A stretch of DNA of 64,000 bases. It comes from Isoetes taiwanensis (taxonomy: Eukaryota; Streptophyta; Lycopodiopsida; Isoetales; Isoetaceae). A model generated the notes under the pieces. That model ran no database searches, was not told the DNA's origin, and saw only the letters and a program-made list of their open reading frames with translations. The stretch spans positions 648,147 to 712,146 of the forward strand of contig JAJEKV010000045.1 in assembly GCA_021234155.1 (NCBI GenBank). Direction: 5' to 3'. A program made the translations under genes and the position numbers. Positions within the stretch are counted from its first letter, which is position 1. Every line of letters starts with the position of its first letter. Of the stretch, positions 55,160 to 64,000 are shown one piece after another.

Positions 55160-57150
55160 ATTTCATTTCTATAGAGGAAGTTTCGACCTTATTATAAGAA
55201 GTCCAGCAGCTTGTTCAAGTATGTCAGCAGTTGCAGTTGGATAATAACGAGCTAAGAGAATGGGTTGCATCTCATGAATCAACCTTCAAGATTCAGGGTT
55301 TCTTGAATCAGATTCGGCTGGTTATTCAGCTCCATCTTCACATGTATCCCACAGATTGTGAACAGCTCAGGCTAGTTGAGTCCCCATTTTTTGGGCCAGC
55401 TTTGAGTTGGTTTGCCCCCTTGCTGGAGAGGGAGGCCCCGAGTTACAGAACTTTGCGCATTCGCTGCTGAACTTGAGGCGTGTTTTAAAGACATTGATTG
55501 ACATTGCACAGTAGTTACCAAGCTTGGCAACCTTAGGCAAGGTTCTTGTATGGCTTCAGTTTACGCCTCTGAGTTTCGGTAGATTGCCATAGATATGGCC
55601 TGGGATGACTTAGCCCTTCGAGATTGTTTTTGACGAGGGCTTCACGATGATGTAAAAAATATGCTGCTGATCACAGAGGATCCCATAAAGATGAAGCTAT
55701 CAATTTTGCGGTTGATTGTGATAGTCGTCTTTTTGAGCATAGGCAAGAAAGACGAAATCAATCTGTTTCCCTAATTTTACGAGTTTTAGTAGTCACAACA
55801 GCGTCTGCACCGCCCACATCATATGGCCCGGTATCAGATTGACCATGTGGTTCGAGGGCCCTTGTCTGCGGCCGAGAAGCAGCGCTGAAAAGAGGCTAAA
55901 CTCTGCCTCTATTGTGGTGGGGCTGGCCACATCACTCGCGATTGTCCTGTTAAGTACCCAAATCAGTTGAAAAACTCCAGGGGCCGGTCTGAGTAGTTGG
56001 AGTCTCTCGATGACTAGCCCCCATCCCTCAGACTTCCCCCACGTGTAGTGAAGGGTTTATTTCTTCTGACAAGGTTAATAAGGAATTTTTTTTATCTCTA
56101 TATCATTGGAATTAGAGGTTGGGAGATTGGAAGCATTGGCGCAACTTGATAGTGGTGCAAATGCTTGCTTTATGGATGGTGTGTTCGCTACTAAGCACGT
56201 CTTTCTTGAAAGCAAGGTTGAGTATCCAGTTCCGTCGGTGTGATTGATGGACGTGAGGTCTCCTCGGGCGCAGTCGTGGATTGTACTGCACCTCTTCGAG
56301 TTTTGTTCAAGGGAGCTCCTTGTAGCATTTCCTTAAATCTCATGCTAGCCCACATGTGTCAGTAGTCTTGGGTCTGCCCTGGCTCGAACTACATAACCCT
56401 CAGATTGATTGCGTACTAGATCTTTTCGGTTTGCTAGTTCTAGCTCTAGCCCCAGTTCATCTGCAGTTTAGGCATCTACACTAACATCTACTTCAATCCG
56501 TGCAGTATTGTGGGCGCTCCAGTTCATGTTCATGTTCCAGTTCTTGCTTCAGTTCCAGCTCCGGCTCTTGTTTCTGTGGAGGCTTCTTCAAGCCCTCAGT
56601 TTCATCTCTCGAAGATTTTATTAAGGGCATGATCCAATTTCAGTATTTGCAATCTAGGTTAATCCGTCGGCTACCTCTGCATCGGTGAATCCTGTTCCAA
56701 TGCTTTCAGATAAATACGGCAATTTCTCTGATGTTTTTAACAAAGTCAAGGCTAGCAACCTCCTACAGCATCGTCCATATGATTGTGCTATTGATTTATA
56801 GCCTGAAACAATGCTGCCATATGGTCCAATATATGGTCTATCTCCTGTTGACTTGAAGGTTTTGATATTATATTGAGGATAATCTAGCTACGGGCTCCAT
56901 TTGACATTCTCAATCCCCTACTGGAGCACCATATTCTTTGTCAAAAAGAAGGACGATTCTGTGCGGCTCGTCATTGATTATCGTGTTCTCAAAAAGATTA
57001 TAGTGCCGAATTACTATTCGCGTCTGCTAATTCTAGATGTGGTCAATGCACTTGAAGATCTCATAATAAGTGAACTACATTCTAAAGAATTGGTTGAGAA
57101 ATTGCTTACACAACATATGCTTTCATTGTTTATGGAAAACATCTGACTTG
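55160..57150 (+). pseudogene. Sushi/Tcn1-like Ty3/gypsy remnant (gag, protease, start of RT)
   Basis: Gag at 55230-55470 and on (GPALSWFAPLLEREAPSYRT; later YASEFRXIAIDMAWDDLALR) with zinc knuckle LCLYCGGAGHITRDCPVKYP at about 55905-55965. Protease LDSGANACFMDGVF at about 56150 and GLPWLELHNPQIDC near 56380. RT begins at about 56901 (FFVKKKDDSVRLVIDYRVLK) and breaks off near 57100. The gag and LPWL/NPQID words resemble fungal, animal and non-seed-plant gypsy elements more than typical angiosperm ones. Many stops. Confidence 0.75.
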
Positions 57151-58214
57151 CAATTGAATATAAAACAAATATACTACAAGAAAATAAAATATTGTCATTT
57201 AGATCTATGTTAAGAATGTAGGGAACCATACAATAGTACTTGACTTCTGGCCATTTAAATCTATGATAAAAGGTCATACGCGGTTGCAATGGAGTTCATT
57301 GATTGGCAGGCATCCTAAAAATAGACTTGATAAAGAGGAATGCAACTAGAAGATGTCTCCAAAATGATGTTACCTATGTTTCCAACTTTAAAAGTTGCGG
57401 CAAAGAACTTGTTAGAGTTATCATGTTATCAAAAGCTCTATCTCTAAGTGATTCAAATACCAGGTAAGAGTAACATATGCAATGCTTTGAATAGTCAAGC
57501 TATAATCTTTCTATCACTTGTGTCAATAAATATAAGAGTAGCATGAGGGCTAGCATCAGACATATAAGCATAGTCTATTATTTGAATATAATTGCAATGC
57601 CTCTTTTTATATCTCACAATATAGTCTATTGTTTGAATAAACTTGCAATGACTCTTTTTATATCTCTCTCTGCTAAATCTATATCCTCAAATTCAACGTA
57701 TATTTGGGCCATTCTACAATGCCTTTACATTTTGTGATTCTAACTCTAATAATTGAACTCTTTCAGTCACAAATTCTAACCAATGTTCAAGTCCTTGTTG
57801 ATTTTATTTTTCACCTACACAATTTTGCAACCGCATTGTAATCAACACTATTCAAATTACATGACACCTTCAGTTTTTTTTGCTTGTTTTTCCTGATCTT
57901 CATCGGTGAACTGTTATAGGCATTGCAGTATACTGTCTATTATAATGGAAAGCGAGGGATTAGCTTGCATAGTCAATTCAACAATGGCAAAAATAAAGAA
58001 AATACTTACTATATCATACTTTTACTAGTATATACATATTAGTCATTCCTTGGCCTTGCACTACATAATTAGATATTCATAATAAAGCTTTGATACCTTT
58101 TTTATTGAAGGACGTCGGTCTTTATTTAATCAGAAGTCAAGCACAAGTAAAGATGCAAAGACAAAAATAAAATTTCAAAGGATAAGCATGAATCCACCGA
58201 GTGAAACAACCTGT
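57151..58214. other. Non-coding stretch with a short tandem duplication
   Basis: AT-rich and without a recognisable gene. 57569-57617 and 57623-57672 are diverged copies of one unit of about 55 bp (ATAGTCTATT.TTTGAATA..CTTTTTATATCTC). Confidence 0.6.
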
Positions 58215-59270
58215 CTATGCATAAGAGTGCACATCTAAATACTTCTCAAAGATCAGTCGCCTCTTATAAGGGGTAAGTGAAGAACAATGATAAGACTTAA
58301 TACTGCTACCTGGACATATTGAAGAACGCAGCCATTTGCCACATCTAGACCTTTGAAGAGTACCAGTCTGTCTTTTTTGGATAGTCCACAACAACCAACT
58401 TTCTGCTAAATGAAAAGTCTGGCTTTCTAACTTTTTCAAGTACTTGGATAAATTGCCAAAAGCGCTTGTTGACTTGTTAGTGAGACCTAAAAAGGGAGAA
58501 TAACCAATCCCATACATGTCTAAGGTGGCCACACATGAAAAAGCAATGCTCAATAGTTTCAGAACTCTGCTTACATACTGGATATAGATATGATATTCTA
58601 CGGCCAAACCTGTGGACAAGCACATCAACCCAAAGACATTTGTGAAGAATCTGCCACCAATCTACTGCCACTTTAAGATGAAGTAGCTTATCCCATACCC
58701 AATTCTACATCTACACCATTGAGGATGGGAATGGAAGGGACCACTTAAGGATATCAATATCAAGAAGCAGCTTATACATAGAGTTCACAAGTCTGCATTC
58801 CTTAACCTCCTGACGATACACCCACACCAAAATATCTTCTTGTTGTGGTAGAATAGGTTGTAGATAATCAGCAACTTTCATTCAAAGAGCTCAATCCCAT
58901 CGCCCCAACAAAAACTTTAACTGAAAAGCCTTCCATGCCAGCAAATGGCCTGAGTTATACCATGCTACAATTGTTAAGTCTCCAACCATTTGCCAACATA
59001 TTTGAGTCAATGGATGCACAATAAAGCAAAGTGGTCCATGGAGGAACTGGTTTAAGTGTGGCTTTATCAAAAGGGATACAATAGGTAAGAGCTTATGCAA
59101 TAAGTCGTAACCCAGGAGAATTATCCTTACCCAACCTCCAAATGAATCTAGACATAATGATCTTACTCTACAAATAGAAATCTGTCATGCCACTAGCGAA
59201 CTTAGATTTTATAGCAACAAGGTCTCCTCACCTTGCGTATTTCCATAAGGTTGACAGAATGCACGACGTC
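58215..59270 (-). pseudogene. LINE (L1-type) C-terminal fragment
   Basis: The minus strand carries WQILHKCLWVDVLVHRFGRR, then CKQSSETIEHCFFMCGHLRH and VWDWLFSLF: the zinc-binding zf-RVT region at the end of plant L1-like reverse transcriptases. Upstream frames to about 59270 (LLAWKAFQLKFLLGRWD, PHLNQFLHGPLCF) extend it with breaks. Confidence 0.75.
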
Positions 59271-59368
59271 TTCCTCCCCGGGCTCTGTTATTGGCACAAG
59301 GGCCACAATGTCTGAAGAGAGTGTGGCAGGAGCATTGTAGGGGATAGTTCGCAAGATGGTCCATAGAC

Positions 59369-59875
59369 TATCAACACATTATGGATATGTCGGATATCGC
59401 GGAGCAGGAGCTGCATTTGAATGAGCGCTTTGCTGCCTCTCTGTGGGATGCGCCCACTCTTGCAAAGCCCAAAACAAAGCACTACCACACGCAGGTTAAT
59501 CCGTCGCTTGAACATGGCCCCCACCAGTATTTGAAGGCACACATCTCTACCAAGAAACGGAGAGCTATAGCTGCAATAAGGACAGGGTCCCACCATCTCA
59601 TAATTAAGACAGACCGCTGGGGTACGGATGGAGGGCAGGGAATCCCTTGGCATGAGAGATTATGCCAGTGCTGTCACATGCAGATAGTAGAAGATGAACA
59701 CCATGCTCTACAGGAATGCCCAGCATATACACACATCCGAGCAGCTCATGCCGATCTAAGATGCTCTAAGATATCAATTCATCAACTGCTGGCTTCGCCA
59801 ATGGTTGCACGTCTCACGTCCTACATTCTGCAAGTCTCCACCGTTAGGGAGTCCCTCATGGCACAGGGAATTTAA
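59369..59875 (+). pseudogene. LINE 3' fragment of a second type
   Basis: Frame to 59875 (164 codons from 59381): KRRAIAAIRTGSHHLIIKTD, WHERLCQCCHMQIVEDEHHA then LQECPAYTHIR, the Cys-rich C-terminus of a non-LTR RT with the CxxC...EDEHHxLxxCPxY pattern. A 3' UTR follows to a (TTCC)n tail. 5'-truncated. Confidence 0.75.
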
Positions 59876-60060
59876 GCGCCCAGATAGGGCCTCTCAACGC
59901 CTACTACAAGGGTTTTTCCTCCCACATGGGGGGTTTTTTCATCCCAGTGGTAGAGACACATTGTACAGGGTTTCTGTGGTTTTCTTTTGTGTTTAAAAAC
60001 TTTCCGCTATATTGTATCACCGTCTCATAGGCCAGTTGGCCTCCCTGGACGTCAAAATAT

Positions 60061-60088
60061 ACTTCCTTCCTTCCTTCCTTCCTTCCTT
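60061..60088 (+). repeat. (TTCC)n tail of the LINE
   Basis: About seven CTTC units follow the LINE 3' UTR, as expected for a microsatellite-tailed non-LTR element. Confidence 0.8.
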
Positions 60089-60246
60089 AAGACGTTGAGG
60101 TTATTAAATTTCATCTAACACAGTGAAACATCAGTGTTGCTACTCGCCCTTTGCCAAGGCAGATCAGATTGCACCATCATAGCATCCCGTCAGATTCTGT
60201 ATGAATATCAGCAAAATGTTTAGAGTTGCAATCGTCAGTTATAAGA

Positions 60247-60834
60247 TGTTTGGGGTCTGGGTTCGGGAACTCCTGGAAGACAGCCCTCTGTGAGGACCCG
60301 TGGATCTAACAGGAGAGTCGGGGGACTTTGTCATGCGGGATTTGCAAGAAGAGAACAAGAAGAAGAAAACAGAACAAAAAGAACAATGAGAGGAAAATGA
60401 TAAGCTTCCTTGATATCAATGATGAACATACATGAGCTCTCGCAATCGAGAGAAGACTGAAACGAGACAAGATTAAAAACTCATCTAGCCTTCATGTGCT
60501 AGCTCTAATCATATATATAGTACAATGGCCTTTGACCCAATATAGACACTCGACCGATCTCTGCGTCGAACTCAAAGGAGGCCTGATTTGCGTGAATGTT
60601 GGCGGTGCCTCTTGAAGTGCCTAGAATCACGCCTGACGCCGACGCTGGCGGTGGCGGGCCATCACTTGTCTGAAGGATGCTCTTGATAGCGTGCTCCAAG
60701 CTTTGATCGCTGGGGTCTCGCCGCTTGGTCTTCTCACTGGCCTTTGATGGCTGACCCGTATCGACCGTGGATCCTTGAGCTTGACCTCGTCCGTCAGGTG
60801 CATGAATAGTCCCAACCAGAGGCACAGACTAACA
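60247..60834 (-). repeat. LTR of the Athila-like family, minus copy
   Basis: 588 bp from TGTTTGGGG to AGACTAACA. Reverse-complemented it follows 51930-52502 throughout (TCCTCACAGA, CGAGAG...AGAGTTCATGTA-type blocks). A purine tract on the element strand (GGTGGGGAG) adjoins it, making it a 3' LTR. Confidence 0.8.
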
Positions 60835-60849
60835 CTCCCCACCAAACGA

Positions 60850-63800
60850 CACTCAATCAAGAAAAGGAGGAATGGCTTCCGAGGGCGGGAAACCAAAGAG
60901 CCGGAAAGTGATCCTCACGAATGAGGCCTGCCATTATGGTAATGAGCAATGAGGTCCCGGGCGCGTTTTGAAGAGCTTTCAGGGGTGTTGAGCCCTAGGG
61001 CGTGATGGGCCTCAATGAGAAAGTGGGAGCGCACTATGTCTTCCGTGGCAAAGATGGGCGTCAAGGAACAAACCGCACTCCATGAGAAGGCAGTTTGGAG
61101 ACCGGCGGCACCGACAATCGCATTCTGGATTACATTGAAAGAACGGACGCCGATTGAAAGAGCTGACCAGATGCATTTGAGAGCCGCACGTAAAACCAGC
61201 TTTGACGGTGGATCCCAAGGGTCCGTGAGGCACCGATATAAATCCAATTTTTCGTAGTGTCCAAAGTGGCATTATCCTCCCGCTTGGAGCGCCCGACAAA
61301 TCGGGATCCCACCGAGATCCGTGGAGATCCGAGGGCGAGTCGACCCAAAGATGGCCATCCATGACCTTTGTCCAAAAGGGAAGACGCCAAATGTAAGAAA
61401 GGAACCGTGGGGGAGGGGCCCTAAGGAAGCATATGGAGAGGGAAGCATGCCCGCAGGCGGGGTTGCGGAGCCATGTCCCGAAATGCTTGAACAAGATGTT
61501 GATCAAGAGCACGACACCAATGGTCCCATTCAAGTAGAGAGTAATTGATAGACAGAGGATTGACCCAACCCGCGGGATGGTCTTGCTTTCCGTAAGGCCA
61601 CGGAGTTGATTGTAGCCTCCCGCGTCGCATATAAATCGGGCAAATTCGAGATCATCGTGGTGTGCCGATTTTTTGTTGACCTGCTCCAATGTTTCACCGC
61701 CATAGAGGTAAGTGCGCCGAGCCGCTTTAGGTATGTACTCGCTCAAAAGTCCGAGACCGAAAAAGGATCCTTGAAATATTTGTTGGTGGTTGATAACAAC
61801 CAAGCAGCATTGGAGTTGCCGCTAAAAACATGATGGGCCTCATCCCGAATTTATCCCGGAGATCCGCCGTAGAAGTCATGAAAACATATGCCATAGGTCG
61901 ACAACTCCTAAGATGACTAATTCGTGATCTTCAACCATGAGTTGATCAAAGACTAAGAGTGCACAAAATAAACCCTTTATCTTCTATAGAAAGATCCGCC
62001 ATATCCGGTTGAAGTCCACACCGGTGAGTGGCGGTTGATGAACTTTGCCATTGGCCGTACCACTTCAAAAGAAAGAGGTGCCGCCGGGCCACCACATAGT
62101 CAAGATAGCTGGAAGGAGTAGAGAAGTCCACCGGATGTTGGTAGCAATTTCAAGATATCCCTCCCGCTTGTTTTGGGCTTCCTTAGCAGATTGAACCGCT
62201 TTGTCGGAGTCGATGTTCAAGGTCACGGATCCAATGCTCCTTTTCTAACAAAAGACGGACCATCACGGACCCGCTTACCGAAGCGTGGCATGTGAAGAGG
62301 ATTGCCCAGAGTCCGAGACGGCGTGGCAATCTCCGCATCATCGATGACCTTTTGTTTCAACCTCCAAATACCGAGTCCGGAGGGACTTTAACCGATTGGT
62401 GAGCGGGAAAGCTAAGCTTCAAGGGAGGTGAGTCGAAGCCACGCCGCTGAGGTTGTGAACTTGAGTGTTGTAATTGTCACAAAGCTCGTACAAGGCGCCG
62501 AAGTTTAGCAATGTGTTTCTCCTTTTCACCCGTGAGAGTATCTTTGGACTTGTTTTGTTCCAAAGAAGTCCCTAATTTCTGTTTGAGCCGAGCCCGCTGA
62601 TCCGTAAGTAGGCTGGTCTCCATCCTCGAGCACTTGTGACATCTATATGGGCCTGTAATAGAGCCGCCAGGCTTTTCTTGAAGTTGGGCCTCCAAAGTTT
62701 GAATATGGGCAAAGGGCAGCTTTGAAGGTCTTTTTGAACAAAGATCGGAGCCTCCGTGACGCCAACACCACCATGAGAGCCTCCCCGATGCTTGTAGCCG
62801 CAGGGCGCCGCTGAACATCTTGGCCGGAAGTTGTACAGAGCCGCCGAGGATGGGGAGGTTCAGTGGCCCCGCTGTCGCCGGGTCCGAGATTGTTTAGAGG
62901 CATGGCAGAATGGGTAGGCGTGGCCCTCGTGAGGAGGAAGAGGATACAAAGAATATGCACGGCCCGAGGTTGAACAGACGAGGGGATGCTCGGGCGAAGG
63001 TACAAATTTTGTTGAGTTTGACGCCGGAATGTAGAGAGCTACCGAAAGGAGGTATGGGAAGTGGAAGGGCTCTCAAGAATAGGAAGATAATGACGAATGA
63101 GGGCCTCAAGATGGCCTCCCACGGAAATTTCGTGAGACAGAGGAGGGAGTAGCCCCTGGATGCGGCCTACTTTGAAGAAGGCTAGAATAAAGCCGGGCCA
63201 ATCAACATGCATTGGAGTGGATGGCGTTGATGACCATATTGTAAAACGAATTTATTGATGTGGGTGTTCTTAATGGAATGCCCAAGCAATTTTCTTTCCC
63301 ACGTAAACTTCACAAAAGTATCATGTGGTTTGGCAATATTTGTGAGGCGATGCCGGTTTGCTTGATAAGCGGAGCGCCAAACCGAAAGGACGCCCATGTC
63401 CCGTAGAAAGCAGCCCAAGAAACGTAAGGTTTTGCAAAGGGATGCTAATACCCCGTAAATCAAATGTCGAAAGTAAGTAAATGGTGGTGCCATCGACCGT
63501 AGAGCAAAGCCTTCCCGCCGCTGACGATGTGTGCGATGAACCGGCCGCAATTGCGCCGATTTGGGGCCTGAGCTCCATTTGTAGAAAATTTGTAAAGCTT
63601 GTGACGCCCGCAACTTCCGACTGCACCAACAAGGGCCTCTCGAAAGGTGGGCCGAGAAAGATACGTGACCAAAAAGAGTCGTGATCCTCGTGGGAGCGTA
63701 AGTTTGAAGTGTAGAAAGTTTGGGGCTGCCATGGCTTAAAAGCCGCCGAATGTATGAACCGTGGTGAAGAAAGCGAGAGCTGGAACTCAAGGCTAGAGAG

Positions 63801-63855
63801 ACTAAAAGGTTTAGGGGGTATGATGAGGGCTAAACCAGAACCGCTGATGGTGCCA
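60850..63855 (-). mobile_element. Internal region of the minus Athila-like element, no pol found
   Basis: Minus frames such as 61012-61803, 62477-62818 and 63182-63790 have no RT, integrase or zinc-knuckle motif I recognise. 62477-62818 (LEAQLQEKPGGS; TDQRARLKQKLGTSLEQNKS; EKEKHIAKLRRLVRALYELC in a neighbouring frame) looks like a coiled coil. ATG 63732 (MAAPNFLHFKLTLPRGSRLF) may start the first ORF. At 63841-63855 the minus strand reads TGGCACCATCAGCGG, a possible primer site; if so the element has only about 3 kb of internal sequence and is non-autonomous. Confidence 0.4.
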
Positions 63856-64000
63856 AAATGAAAGATGCCAAGGATGGGATTGAGAGGCAAAAAATTTGGC
63901 TAAGTCCCCAACAACAAAGGGAGAAGCAATGAACCGTGAAGATGAGACGGAGAGAATGATCGGATGTGACAAAAAGGCCAAAGGACACATATTAATGTTT

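Noticed and set aside
61012-61803. 263-codon minus ORF considered as a host gene
   Set aside because: No recognisable domain, odd composition, and it lies between retroelement ends; kept as part of the element's internal region.

Overview
The window is nuclear DNA of a land plant. It carries spliced genes with GT-AG introns, an IAR1-type ZIP transporter, a decayed PPR gene, plant Ty3/gypsy chromoviruses primed by initiator tRNA-Met, an element pair with an Athila-like primer site, a Ty1/copia remnant and LINE tails. I cannot name the species. The sushi/Tcn1-like gag near 55 kb and the style of the LINE tail near 59.5 kb would not be surprising in a fern, lycophyte or conifer, but that is a weak hint.

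Layout. 1-5.57 kb: eight exons of an IAR1-like gene on the minus strand, cut by the left edge, with a MITE-like element just upstream of its start codon. 6231-49212: one nested block of LTR retrotransposons, resolved here from LTR ends, primer-binding sites, polypurine tracts and target-site duplications. Outer element B (minus, TSD GCAAG, 6231-49212) was invaded by element A (minus chromovirus, TSD CATTG, 12270-18765) and by element D (plus, TSD GAGTC, 21708-46889). D was then invaded by element C (minus, about 24239-37785, TSD near CCCTC). B and C are close relatives; D is a more distant member of the same group. 49.2-64 kb: a PPR pseudogene, a copia tail, two oppositely oriented copies of an LTR of the 573-588 bp class, gypsy fragments, LINE fragments and short tandem duplications.

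The main discovery candidate is that B, C and D each carry, just downstream of the 5' leader, an open reading frame related to histone H3. All three have an H3-like N-terminal tail ([33 protein letters not shown] pattern) and an H3-like alpha-3 helix ([51 protein letters not shown]). C and D also keep a long basic/acidic linker and most of the histone fold. The cassette is followed by a second ORF of about 500 codons with no family I recognise (ORF2), then gag-pol ending in a chromodomain. Each cassette is preceded by a pair of roughly 65-nt imperfect stem-loops and, in C and D, by a TATA box 100-140 bp upstream of the ATG. An element that encodes both a chromodomain integrase and its own H3 variant suggests a retroelement that manipulates or exploits nucleosomes. 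I know of no described retrotransposon family with this layout, but could not search.

Reading frames in C and D are broken by many small indels. The differences between paired LTRs cluster at CAG/CTG versus CGG/CCG sites, even in the tRNA primer site, so some breaks may be consensus errors at methylated CHG sites rather than real mutations.
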